Positions 7,002-14,353 of a DNA stretch of 25,495 nt are shown here, piece by piece. The notes beneath the pieces were generated by a model. The model made no database searches, was not told the DNA's origin, and was given only the letters and a program-made list of their open reading frames with translations. Each line of letters starts with the position of its first letter. Positions within the stretch are counted from its first letter, which is position 1. Source of the DNA: Chloroflexi bacterium UBA4733 (GTDB taxonomy: Bacteria > Chloroflexota > UBA4733); NCBI GenBank assembly GCA_002404055.1, contig DHIZ01000219.1, positions 1 through 25,495 on the forward strand, read 5' to 3'. The translations under genes were made by a program, and so were the position numbers.

Positions 7002-7660
7002 TCAATCGCCCAGCAGAGCAACGAGACCATCGGCGAGCGCGCCGCGCCAGCAAAGGTAGTCGTGGCCACCGTTGAACTCCCGATAGCGGACGGGGTAGCC
7101 CCTTGGCCCACAGTATGTCGCGCAGGAGACGGTTGGCGGCGAGTTGGTCCGGCGGTCCATGTTCCAGGTCTTCCAGCAGCCCCGCCTCCAAGTAGAAGCA
7201 GATCGGGAGACGCGGCCGCTCCACGAACTGCCGGGTGAGCCAGTCCTGCTCCTCCAGGCCGCCCGGACCCCACCAGAAAGAGCCGGACAGCGCCAGGACG
7301 TCCCCGACGCGTTCCGGGTAGCGGAAGGCGGCGTAGGCGGCGGCGAGACCACCGTGGCTGGAACCGGCGACCACCGTTCGTACCGGGTCGTCGGTGACGT
7401 GGTAGGTCGACCGACCCAGGGCAACAACTCCTGGGCGAGCAAGTCGGCGAAGCGCGGGTTGCAGGGCAGTTCGTCGTGGCGGGCCTCCACCGTCGGGTAG
7501 TCGACGATGACGGCCACTTTCGGCCGGATGCGGCCCTCGGCCAGCAGGTTATCCAGGATGGTTGGCGTCGGGACGTATTCGAGGTAGGCCCATCCGTCGA
7601 ATAGCAGCAGCACGTCACAGGGCGCACCGTCGCGATCATAGCCGGGCGGGGTGTAGATGG
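7002..7660 (-). pseudogene. Alpha/beta-hydrolase esterase (enterochelin esterase/esterase D-like), frameshifted and 5'-truncated
   Basis: Two frames combine to an esterase of the Fes/esterase-D type. The first reads SIAIYTPPGYDRDG, CDVLLLFDGWAYLEY and RPKVAVIVDY. Near 7405 it shifts to VVAGSSHGGLAAAYAAFRYP, the nucleophile elbow with GSSHGG, and LALSGSFWWGPGG. In a run of four C at 7099-7102 (four G on the coding strand) a further +1 returns to the first frame, giving YPVRYREFNGGHDYLCWRG with the catalytic His and stop at 7002. The N-terminal domain is missing: just before IYTPPGY the sequence becomes the antisense of the ComB fragment. Any substrate, including a siderophore, is unproven. Confidence 0.75.
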
Positions 7661-8064
7661 CGATGCTGGCGCTCCTCGCCGCCGAGAGCGGCATTCCGCA
7701 CGTTTTTGCCGGCTGTCTCCGCAACGCCACGGCCGTCGCTGGCGCCGTCCGGCGGATCGGCGGTGCGGTGACGATCATCGCCGCTGGCGAACGCTGGGAC
7801 GGGGGCGACGGTCCGTTGCGCCCTTGCCTCGAGGATCTGGTCAGAGCCGGCGCCGTCATCGCGGCGTTGCAAGCGGCGGCGCCCTCCCCTGAAGCTTTCG
7901 CAGCAGTCGCCGCATTTCGCGCGGCGTCCTCCGATCTGCTCTCGCATCTGCAGAGGTGCAGTTCCGGCCGGGAACTCCGGCAGCGGGGCTTGGAGCGAGA
8001 CATCGTCATCGCTTCGGCACTGGACGCGACCGGTGGCAACCAATTCGTTTACCGGATAGACTGA
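7657..8064 (+). pseudogene. 2-phosphosulfolactate phosphatase (ComB family), C-terminal fragment
   Basis: The 135-residue frame reads LALLAAESGIPHVFAGCLRN, ATAVAGAVRRIGGAVTIIAAG, then CLEDLVRAGAVIAAL and a C-terminal ALDATGGNQF. This matches the second half of ComB-family proteins, Mg-dependent phosphatases of the coenzyme M route; many bacterial members have uncertain roles. Full members have ~230-250 residues, so about 100 N-terminal residues are missing. A TAG stands directly before the ATG at 7657, which itself lies at the junction with the opposing esterase fragment. The ATG is therefore probably an internal Met-like codon and not the true start. No ribosome-binding site precedes it. Confidence 0.65.
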
Positions 8065-8089
8065 GCCATTGCAACGGGAGACAAGCGCC

Positions 8090-8778
8090 ATGAGTCAGGT
8101 GAGCGACGGGGTTGCCCTTGCCACCCCACCGATGGCGGGCTGGCCGCCGGACGATACCGAGGAGAGCGTCTTGGGGACCAATCTCCACCAGGCGACCATC
8201 ACCAATGTGCGCTGGGGCCTGAACGAGGTGGCGAGCCTTTTCATGCCCACCGACCAGGCTCCGCCTGGCAGGCACTCAGCCAGACCGCCATCAGCGGCCT
8301 GCAGCGTTGGGACGGCTCCAGCTATACCGTGCTCCCGGACGTGTTCGTCTACGGTCAACCGATCGATGAACGCCGGGCCACGCTTAACCTTGAGCTCGAT
8401 GGTCCCCCACTGCTGGTCATTGAGGTGCTCAGTAAGGAGACCTTTCGCAGCGACCTTGACTTTCGGAGCGGTAAAGGATTCAGCTATGCCCAGGCGGGCG
8501 TACGTGAGTATCTGCTCCTCGACCCAACTGGGGAGTACCTCCCGGAACGAGTGCGCGGTGCGCATCTTGGGCAGCATGGCTACGTGCGTTGGCCGCCCGA
8601 CCGGCGGGGGCGCTGGCATAGCCAGGAAATCGCTGTGGCGATAGCCTTTGAAGGCGCCCGTGTCACCGTGTACGCCCGCGATGGGCGACGCCAACTGCGC
8701 GAGGGCGAGATCGCCCGCAGAGACGCGGAGATCGCGGCATTGCAGCGGCTCCTTGATCAGCAGCAGGATCGGAAGTAA
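8090..8778 (+). pseudogene. Uma2 family endonuclease-like protein, frameshifted
   Basis: A third Uma2 gene, from a subfamily different from the two at 1449-2525. ATG 8090 (GGGAG upstream) begins MSQVSDGVALATPP and reaches TEESVLGTNLHQATITNVRW, then the frame is lost near 8262. In the next frame AWQALSQTAISGLQRW, YTVLPDVFVYG, GPPLLVIEVLSKET and GVREYLLLDPTGEYLPE follow to the end, with a coiled tail RREGEIARRDAEIAAL-like and TAA at 8776. One missing base near 8262 joins the parts. The PDVFVYG and LVIEV acidic positions are kept. A GTG at 8329 could begin a product without the N-terminus. It converges on rpsI with an 11-base gap. Confidence 0.75.
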
Positions 8779-8789
8779 GGAGTCCTACC

Positions 8790-9185
8790 CTATCGCTTCG
8801 TGTACTGCGGCGCCTTGCGGGCGCGCTTGAGGCCGAACTTCTTGCGCTCTTTGATGCGGGCGTCGCGCGTGACAAAGCCGGCGCGGCGCAAGCTGGGCTT
8901 GAGCGCTTCGTCCATGGCAATCAGGGCACGGGTCACGCCGTGGCGAATTGCGCCGGCCTGACCACTGATGCCGCCGCCGACTACCTTGACCTGCGCACTG
9001 AAGCGACCTTGCTGGTCAACCACCACGAACGGCTCCTGCGCCATCCCAGTGAGCGAGGCGCGACCAAAGTACTGGTCGAGCGGCTTCCCATTGACCACGA
9101 AGTTGCCGCCGCCCGGATAGAGCCGGACACGCGCGATCGCCGTCTTCCGCTTTCCGGTACCGTAAAAGTAGCGTTGTACTGCCAT
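8790..9185 (-). CDS. rpsI: 30S ribosomal protein S9
   Basis: 131 residues, normal for bacterial S9. It begins VQRYFYGTGKRKTAIARVRL, the standard S9 opening, has NGKPLDQYF in the middle, and ends with the basic tail KFGLKRARKAPQYTKR whose last Arg contacts P-site tRNA. A GGAGG site lies ~12 bases upstream of ATG 9185. It is the last gene of the ribosomal cluster and follows rplM after an unusually long 148-base spacer. L13 and S9 are paired in nearly all bacteria. Confidence 0.97.
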   Translation of the reverse strand: MAVQRYFYGTGKRKTAIARVRLYPGGGNFVVNGKPLDQYFGRASLTGMAQEPFVVVDQQGRFSAQVKVVGGGISGQAGAIRHGVTRALIAMDEALKPSLRRAGFVTRDARIKERKKFGLKRARKAPQYTKR

Positions 9186-9287
9186 GTTTATCGTTAATCC
9201 TCCACCATTTGCGCCATCTCAAACCGGCAACCCGTTATGGAAACCTGGAAAGAACCACGCACCAAAAGGGTACCTGCCTCTACTCGG

Positions 9288-9316
9288 ATCCGTGTCTGCG
9301 CCCGGTGGACACGGAT
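9288..9316 (-). promoter_or_regulatory. Stem-loop in the rplM-rpsI spacer
   Basis: ATCCGTGTC at 9288-9296 and GACACGGAT at 9308-9316 form a perfect 9-base-pair stem with an 11-base loop, starting 17 bases after the rplM stop on the transcribed strand. No T-run follows, so it is not a typical intrinsic terminator. It could be an mRNA processing or stability element, or an attenuator that lowers rpsI expression. The role is inference; the base pairing is seen directly. Confidence 0.5.
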
Positions 9317-9333
9317 AGGCGCCCCTACGGGTC

Positions 9334-9825
9334 TCATCCGGCCTGTGTCACCGCCGGCACTTCGGCGAACGGTCCCGTCGGTTGACCGCGCTTGCCGACG
9401 ATCTTGAGTACTGTCGGTTGCTGGGCGGCCTGCTGATGCGTGGGACCGGCGTACACCTTCAGCTTCTTCAGCATGGCAGCGCCCAGCCGGTTGTGGGGCA
9501 GCATGCCACGTATTGCCTCTTCGACCACCCGATCCGGGAAGCGAGTCATCATGTCGGAAAGCGTCCGCTGGCGGAAGCCGCCAGGATAGCCCGAGTGACG
9601 CTGGTACATCTTCTGGTTGAGCTTGTCGCCGGTGACGCGCACCTTGGCCGCGTTGACGATGACGACGTAATCGCCAGTGTCCAGGTTGGGCGTCCAGGTC
9701 GGCTTGTGCTTGCCCATCAGGATGCGCGCAACTTCGGCGGCCAGGCGACCCAATACCTGCCCTTCGGCATCAACCTCGTACCAGTGCCGCTGGAAGTCGT
9801 GCATGCTCGGTGTATATGTTTTCAT
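9334..9825 (-). CDS. rplM: 50S ribosomal protein L13
   Basis: 163 residues, slightly longer than the usual ~145 because of a C-terminal extension. It starts MKTYTPSMHDFQRHWYEVDA and contains GQVLGRLAAEVARILMGKHK and the signature GMLPHNRLGAAMLKKLKVYAG. L13 is an early assembly protein of the 50S subunit that binds 23S rRNA. The tail after HPHQ-like residues (TVLKIVGKRGQPTGPF) is less conserved. It lies 10 bases downstream of truA and is paired with rpsI. Confidence 0.96.
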   Translation of the reverse strand: MKTYTPSMHDFQRHWYEVDAEGQVLGRLAAEVARILMGKHKPTWTPNLDTGDYVVIVNAAKVRVTGDKLNQKMYQRHSGYPGGFRQRTLSDMMTRFPDRVVEEAIRGMLPHNRLGAAMLKKLKVYAGPTHQQAAQQPTVLKIVGKRGQPTGPFAEVPAVTQAG

Positions 9826-9835
9826 TGGTCCCTCA

Positions 9836-10639
9836 CTATTCGTCTGGATAGCGTACCTGAAACAAACAGAGTCCGTGGGGCGGCGCTATCGGGGCCAGGG
9901 CCACGTCGGACGTCTCGTCCAGCAACGCTGCTTGCACCTGTGCTGGTTGCAGGCGGCCTCGCCCCACCGCGACCAGTGCGCCGACAATCGCCCGCACCAT
10001 ATGCGTGAGGTAGGCGTTGGCCTCGATCTGGAAGCACAGAATGTCGGCATCCTGGGTCAACTCGGCGTGGAAGACGGTTCGCCGCCAGCCGTGCTGCTGC
10101 TGGGAGCGGCGGGCCTGTTCGGGACTGCCGGGAATACGTCCGAACCGCCGGAAGCTGTGCGTCCCAGGCAGCAGCGCGACTGCTTCCTGCATCGCTGCCA
10201 GATCCAGCGTGCCCGCCAGGCGCCAGGCGTAGCGCTCGCGCAGCGGCTCCCGTTCCGGCGCGCGGATAAACTGGTAGCGATAGGTGCGCGACAGGGCCGA
10301 ATAGCGCGCGTTGAATGTCGGTCCCACCTCCCGGCAATCCCGAATCGCCAGATCGTCCGGCAACTGTCCGTTGACGATGGCCGCCAGCTTGGCTACCGGC
10401 ACGCGACCTGCATAGTTGAAGTGGACCACCTGGCCTGTGGCATGCACGCCGGAGTCGGTACGCCCCGCCGCGAGCACGGTCGGTGCCGGCATGTATTGCG
10501 CCAGCGCTGCTTCCAGCACTGCCTGTACGGTCCGCCCCTGGGGCTGCCGCTGGAAGCCCTGAAAGTTCGTCCCGTCGTATTCCACGGTCACGCGAAGCCG
10601 CCGCTCCGTCGGCTCGCCGCTGTCCGCGATCGAAGACAT
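9836..10639 (-). CDS. truA: tRNA pseudouridine(38-40) synthase TruA
   Basis: 267 residues, typical for TruA, which converts U38-U40 in tRNA anticodon arms to pseudouridine. RLRVTVEYDGTNFQGFQRQP opens the RNA-binding core and the catalytic Asp62 lies in AGRTDSGVHATGQV. NARYSALSRTYRYQF and the C-terminal FQIEANAYLTHMVRAIVGAL match the family. Its position between rplQ and rplM is the one found in many Gram-positive bacteria, where ECF transporter genes may also lie; none occur here. It begins 23 bases after the rplQ stop and is part of the same operon. Confidence 0.96.
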   Translation of the reverse strand: MSSIADSGEPTERRLRVTVEYDGTNFQGFQRQPQGRTVQAVLEAALAQYMPAPTVLAAGRTDSGVHATGQVVHFNYAGRVPVAKLAAIVNGQLPDDLAIRDCREVGPTFNARYSALSRTYRYQFIRAPEREPLRERYAWRLAGTLDLAAMQEAVALLPGTHSFRRFGRIPGSPEQARRSQQQHGWRRTVFHAELTQDADILCFQIEANAYLTHMVRAIVGALVAVGRGRLQPAQVQAALLDETSDVALAPIAPPHGLCLFQVRYPDE

Positions 10640-10662
10640 TGCTTCGCGTGCTTTGCATGGAA

Positions 10663-11061
10663 CTAGCGAGCCGCTGCTGCCGGCTCGTCGTAGGGCACCA
10701 GTTCCAGGCGAGCGATGCGCGAGGCGTCGCCCTTGCGGATGCCGATGTGGTACAGCCGCGTATAGCCGCCGTTGGAGCCGGGACCGCTGGTGCGCGCGGC
10801 GTACTTCGGGGCAATCACGTCGAAGAGCTTGCGAACGGCTCCTTCGTCATAGAGCTGGGCAGACACCAGGCGTCGTGCATGCAGATCGCCGCGCCGGGCA
10901 ACGCTGATCAAGTGCTCCACTTCGCCGCGTACCTCTTTGGCCCGCGCTTCGGTGGTGGTGATGTGCTCGTACTGAATAAGGGACGCGCACATATTGCGCA
11001 GCATCGCCATCCGGTGTGGCGTGGGACGGTTAAGTTTCCGATGGCCGATTCCATGCCGCAT
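10663..11061 (-). CDS. rplQ: 50S ribosomal protein L17
   Basis: 132 residues. MRHGIGHRKLNRPTPHRMAM followed by LRNMCASLIQYEHITTTEAR is the family N-terminus; GGYTRLYHIGIRKGDAS and ARLELV close the domain. L17 lines the polypeptide exit region of the 50S subunit. The start codon lies two bases after the rpoA stop, so translation is probably coupled, as in the classical alpha operon. A short Ala-rich tail (PAAAAR) follows the conserved core. Confidence 0.97.
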   Translation of the reverse strand: MRHGIGHRKLNRPTPHRMAMLRNMCASLIQYEHITTTEARAKEVRGEVEHLISVARRGDLHARRLVSAQLYDEGAVRKLFDVIAPKYAARTSGPGSNGGYTRLYHIGIRKGDASRIARLELVPYDEPAAAAR

Positions 11062-11063
11062 CG

Positions 11064-12047
11064 CTATTCCTCGCTCTCGTCGATCAAGTCGTCGGGAATC
11101 ACGCCGGGCACGGCGCGCAGCGCCAGACGGTCAACCAGTTCATCCAGTGATTTCTTGCCGAAGTGCCGGACGGCCAACAACTCGTCCTCAGTCATCTGCA
11201 GCACCTGCCCCACCTTGGTGATGTTGCTGCGCTTCAGGCAGTTGTAGGCGCGCACGCTGAGGTCAAGTTCCTCAATCGGCGTGTTGTAGACACTGGTCGG
11301 GATGTCAATACCGGAGGGCATCGGCTTCTCCGACGGCGCCAACAGACCCGGCAGACCCACGCCGCCCAGCAGGGCGAAATGCGAAACCAGAATCTCGGCC
11401 GACTGCGCCACCGCATCCTCGGCGGTTATGGTGCCGTCGGTCCAGACATCCAGCACCAGGCGATCATAGGTCGTCGTCTGCTGCACCCGCGTCGGCTCGA
11501 CGGTAAAGTTGACCTTGACGATTGGCGAGAAGATCGAGTCAACCGGAATCATGCCGATGATATCCGACTGGCGGGCGTCGGCGGGAACATAGCCTTTGCC
11601 GCGTTCCACCGTCAGTTCCATATCGAACTCTTGCTCGTCACCGGCCAGGGTCAGGATGTACTGATCCGGGTTGACGACCTCGACGGTGCTGGGCAGTTCG
11701 ATATCGCCGGCGGTCACCGGACCTTCCCGCTGGAGGGTCAGGCGGATCGTGACCGGCTCCTCGGAGAAACTGCGCAGGCGAATCTTCTTGACGTTGAGGA
11801 CGACTTCGGTGACGTCTTCTTTGGCGTTCGGCACGTCCGTGAACTCGTGCGCCACGTCCCGAATCTTGATCCAGGTGACGGCGGCGCCTGGCAACGAGGA
11901 GATGAGCACACGCCGCATGGCGTTGCCGATCGTTGTACCAAAGCCGGGCTCCAGGGGCATCAACTCGAAACGGCCAAAGCGGTCGGTGCTTTCGATACGA
12001 TGCAATGCCGGAGCGGCGATGGGCAGCAGGGTAGGTTCGATAGACAA
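11064..12047 (-). CDS. rpoA: DNA-directed RNA polymerase alpha subunit
   Basis: 327 residues, standard length. The N-terminal dimerisation domain carries RFELMPLEPGFGTTIGNAMR and RRVLISSLPGAAVTWIKI. A linker precedes the C-terminal domain with LSVRAYNCLKRSNITKVGQV, the helix-hairpin-helix region that contacts UP elements and activators; the Arg in LSVRA corresponds to the key DNA-contact residue. The start is TTG (12045-12047), preceded by AAGGGGAC on the coding strand, and is confirmed by the family N-terminus. It lies between rpsD and rplQ, as in most bacteria. Confidence 0.98.
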   Translation of the reverse strand: MSIEPTLLPIAAPALHRIESTDRFGRFELMPLEPGFGTTIGNAMRRVLISSLPGAAVTWIKIRDVAHEFTDVPNAKEDVTEVVLNVKKIRLRSFSEEPVTIRLTLQREGPVTAGDIELPSTVEVVNPDQYILTLAGDEQEFDMELTVERGKGYVPADARQSDIIGMIPVDSIFSPIVKVNFTVEPTRVQQTTTYDRLVLDVWTDGTITAEDAVAQSAEILVSHFALLGGVGLPGLLAPSEKPMPSGIDIPTSVYNTPIEELDLSVRAYNCLKRSNITKVGQVLQMTEDELLAVRHFGKKSLDELVDRLALRAVPGVIPDDLIDESEE

Positions 12048-12062
12048 TGGAGTCCCCTTCTC

Positions 12063-12686
12063 TTACCGGGAATAGAACTCGACGACGAGTTGCTGCTGAA
12101 TCGGTAGTGATCCTTCGGGCAGCACCGGCTTGCTCAGGACGCGGCCCATCCAGGCGCTTGCGTCGTAGGAAAGCCAATCCGGCAGTTGGGTGTTGCCGGC
12201 GGTTTCCTTGAAGATCTTGAAGATTTCCGACTCGCGGCTGGAATCGCGGACGGCAATGGTGTCGCCGGCCTTCACCTGGTAGGAAGGGATGTCCGTCTTA
12301 ACGCCGTTCACCAGGAAATGACCGTGCCGCACCAACTGCCGGGCTTCCGGTCGGGAACGACCGAGGCCGAGGCGATGCACCACGTTATCCAGGCGTGATT
12401 CCATAATGGAGAGCAAGTTGGCTCCGGTCGGGCCGGCACGGCGGTCGCCCTCTTCGAAGGCGTTGCGGAACTGCCGCTCACCCACGCCGTAGAACTTGCG
12501 GGTCTTCTGCTTTTCGCGCAACTGGGCCGAATAATCCGAAGCCTTGCGCCGCCGCTGCGTATGCATCCCCGGAGGGGCCGGGCGCTTGTCAAACGTACAC
12601 TTCGTGACGCACTTGTCGCCCTTCAGGTACAGCTTGAGCCCTTCGCGGCGACAGATACGGCAAACGGGACCGGTATAACGGGCCAT
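12063..12686 (-). CDS. rpsD: 30S ribosomal protein S4 (zinc-binding form)
   Basis: 207 residues. Cys9, Cys12, Cys26 and Cys30 in the N-terminus (VCRICRREG and DKCVTKC) make this the C+ zinc-binding form. The S4 RNA-binding domain follows with [21 protein letters not shown] and [11 protein letters not shown]4 starts assembly of the 30S body on 16S rRNA and in many bacteria represses its own operon; no such operator can be recognised here. It lies 15 bases after rpsK and 15 before rpoA. Confidence 0.97.
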   Translation of the reverse strand: MARYTGPVCRICRREGLKLYLKGDKCVTKCTFDKRPAPPGMHTQRRRKASDYSAQLREKQKTRKFYGVGERQFRNAFEEGDRRAGPTGANLLSIMESRLDNVVHRLGLGRSRPEARQLVRHGHFLVNGVKTDIPSYQVKAGDTIAVRDSSRESEIFKIFKETAGNTQLPDWLSYDASAWMGRVLSKPVLPEGSLPIQQQLVVEFYSR

Positions 12687-12701
12687 GGTTCCTCCTCAGC
12701 G

Positions 12702-13130
12702 TTAGACGCGGCGCCGCTTGGGCGGACGGCAGCCGTTATGGGGAATCGGGGTCACATCGGTGATGCTCGTGATCAGCAGCCCCGTGGCCTGCAGCGACCG
12801 GATGGCCGCCTCACGGCCGGCGCCGGGCCCTTTGACGAACACGTCAACCTGGCGCATGCCATGCTCCATGGCCTTGCGCGCCGCACTCTCGGCGCACAAT
12901 TGTGCGGCAAAGGGTGTCGACTTACGCGAGCCCTTCTGGCCGATGGCGCCGGCGCTGCTCCAGGAGATGACCGCGCCGCTCGGATCGGTCAGCGTCACTA
13001 TCGTGTTATTAAACGTCGACTTGATGTGCGCCTGACCGCGCGGCACCATCTTCCGTTCGCGTCGCCGGGTGCGGGCAGCGGCGGCGGCGGCACGTCCGCG
13101 CGCAGGGCTGGCAGTTCGCTGTTCAGGCAT
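12702..13130 (-). CDS. rpsK: 30S ribosomal protein S11
   Basis: 142 residues; about 15 longer than E. coli S11 because of a basic N-terminal extension rich in Arg and Ala (to residue ~28). The core has [21 protein letters not shown] and [19 protein letters not shown], then [18 protein letters not shown] and the C-terminus [14 protein letters not shown]11 forms the 30S platform and lines the E-site mRNA path. Together with rpsM and rpsD it forms the conserved start of the alpha operon. Confidence 0.97.
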   Translation of the reverse strand: MPEQRTASPARGRAAAAAARTRRRERKMVPRGQAHIKSTFNNTIVTLTDPSGAVISWSSAGAIGQKGSRKSTPFAAQLCAESAARKAMEHGMRQVDVFVKGPGAGREAAIRSLQATGLLITSITDVTPIPHNGCRPPKRRRV

Positions 13131-13144
13131 CGATACTCCTCAAG

Positions 13145-13528
13145 TTACTTCTTTGCCGCCGCCTTCTTGCGACCGCCGACCGTCTTGCGGGCGCCGCGCT
13201 TGGTGCGGGCGTTGGTGCGCGTGCGCTGGCCGTTGACGGGCAGGCCGCGCCGGTGCCGCAAGCCACGGTAGCACCCGATGTCCTGCAGGCGTTTGATGTT
13301 TAATTGTACCTCCCGGCGGAGGTCGCCTTCCACGCGGTAGTGATCACTGACGTAGCGATCAATCCGGTTGCGCTCCTCCTCCGTGAGGTTGCGCACCCGC
13401 GTGTCGGGACTGACGTTGACGGCGGCCAGAATCTCCCGGCTATTCGTTGGCCCGATGCCGTAGACGTAACGGAGAGATATCTCCACGCGCTTCTCGCGTG
13501 GGATGTCAATACCGGCGATGCGTGCCAT
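13145..13528 (-). CDS. rpsM: 30S ribosomal protein S13
   Basis: 127 residues. [20 protein letters not shown] and [14 protein letters not shown] are the S13 opening with its helix-turn-helix; [20 protein letters not shown] and the Lys-rich C-terminus [10 protein letters not shown] close it. The tail reaches the P-site tRNA and the head contacts L5 across the subunit bridge. It lies 15 bases after rpmJ and 14 before rpsK. Confidence 0.98.
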   Translation of the reverse strand: MARIAGIDIPREKRVEISLRYVYGIGPTNSREILAAVNVSPDTRVRNLTEEERNRIDRYVSDHYRVEGDLRREVQLNIKRLQDIGCYRGLRHRRGLPVNGQRTRTNARTKRGARKTVGGRKKAAAKK

Positions 13529-13543
13529 GTGCTGCGCCCGCTC

Positions 13544-13657
13544 CTATCCTTGCTTCTGCTTATGCTTCGGTACCGGACAAATGACCATCACCACCCCACG
13601 CCGTTTGATGATCTTGCATTTCTCACAGCGCGGTTTGACCGACGCGCGTACCTTCAT
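13544..13657 (-). CDS. rpmJ: 50S ribosomal protein L36 (zinc-binding form)
   Basis: 37 residues, exactly the usual length: [20 protein letters not shown] followed by [17 protein letters not shown]. Cys11, Cys14, Cys27 and His32 form the zinc site of the C+ form. The first 35 bases overlap the 3' end of adk in another frame, and the ribosome-binding site AAAAGGAG is entirely inside adk, so the two are translationally linked. The gene usually follows infA; here it follows adk directly. Confidence 0.97.
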   Translation of the reverse strand: MKVRASVKPRCEKCKIIKRRGVVMVICPVPKHKQKQG

Positions 13658-14348
13658 CAGTTCGCTCCTTTTCGTGCTTCGTCGCCGGCGTTTCGCGTCG
13701 GCTGACTTCGGTGATCGTCCCTTGCACTCGCTCCCACACCGCGTCAATGCTGCCAACGCCGTTCTGGCGTCGGAGCCGGGAGTCACGGTCGTAGTAGGCG
13801 AGCAGTGGCTCGGTCTCCTGCTCGTATACCGCATGCCGGGCCTGCACGATCGCCGGCTGGTCGTCGTCGCGCACATACAACTCGCCACCGCAGCGGTCGC
13901 ACGCCCCCGCCTCCAGCGGCGGGTTGAGCCGGGGATGGTACGTGGCGGCGCAGGAGCGGCATGTCAGTCGCCCCGCCAGTCGCTCCATCAGCACCGCACC
14001 GTCGACCTCCAGCAGCAGCGCCAGATCGACCTGTTGTCTCCGCTCCCGTAACGCAGCATCCAGCGCCGTCGCCTGGGAAACCGTGCGCGGAAAGCCGTCC
14101 AGGACGACCCCCTTGCTGCAATCCGGCTGCGCCATGCGGTCCAACACCAGTTGCTCGATCAGCGCATCCGGTACCAGACGACCGGCATCAAGGTACGCCT
14201 TCGCGGCAATGCCGGAGGGTGTTCCGGCCGCAGCGTCGGCACGCAACAGTTCACCGCTGGCGATGCGTGTCCAGCCATAGTGCTCGCACATACGGCGCGT
14301 CTGCGTTCCTTTTCCGGTACCCGGAGGTCCAATCAAGAGAATGTTCAC
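13623..14348 (-). CDS. adk: Adenylate kinase
   Basis: 241 residues, against 215-220 for most long-form adenylate kinases. It catalyses ATP + AMP = 2 ADP. The P-loop GPPGTGKGT spans residues 7-15, the AMP-binding part has [12 protein letters not shown], and [11 protein letters not shown] (84-94) is the family signature. The LID contains a zinc site with Cys130, Cys133, Cys150 and Cys153, the Gram-positive-like type. The last ~25 residues (from about [16 protein letters not shown]) exceed the fold and read into rpmJ by 35 bases. Start is GTG 14346-14348, five bases after the secY stop. map and infA, common neighbours at this place, are absent. Confidence 0.97.
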   Translation of the reverse strand: MNILLIGPPGTGKGTQTRRMCEHYGWTRIASGELLRADAAAGTPSGIAAKAYLDAGRLVPDALIEQLVLDRMAQPDCSKGVVLDGFPRTVSQATALDAALRERRQQVDLALLLEVDGAVLMERLAGRLTCRSCAATYHPRLNPPLEAGACDRCGGELYVRDDDQPAIVQARHAVYEQETEPLLAYYDRDSRLRRQNGVGSIDAVWERVQGTITEVSRRETPATKHEKERTDEGTRVGQTAL

Positions 14349-14353
14349 AAGGC

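Noticed and set aside
6260..7639. A 459-codon minus-strand frame taken as one large methyltransferase.
   Set aside because: Its first ~275 codons are an off-frame reading of the esterase. The methyltransferase begins at 6814 with its own ribosome-binding site.
1..8780. A defence island or CRISPR array in the accessory half.
   Set aside because: No regularly spaced repeats, no Cas, restriction, retron or Abi-type proteins. Uma2 and a broken vapBC alone do not make a defence system.
1..8780. Insertion sequences or transposase genes as the cause of the gene breaks.
   Set aside because: No transposase frame (DDE, HUH or serine recombinase), no long terminal inverted repeats and no flanking target duplications were found.
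9288..9316. Intrinsic terminator after rplM.
   Set aside because: The stem is good but no T-run follows on the transcribed strand, so it is listed only as a stem-loop.
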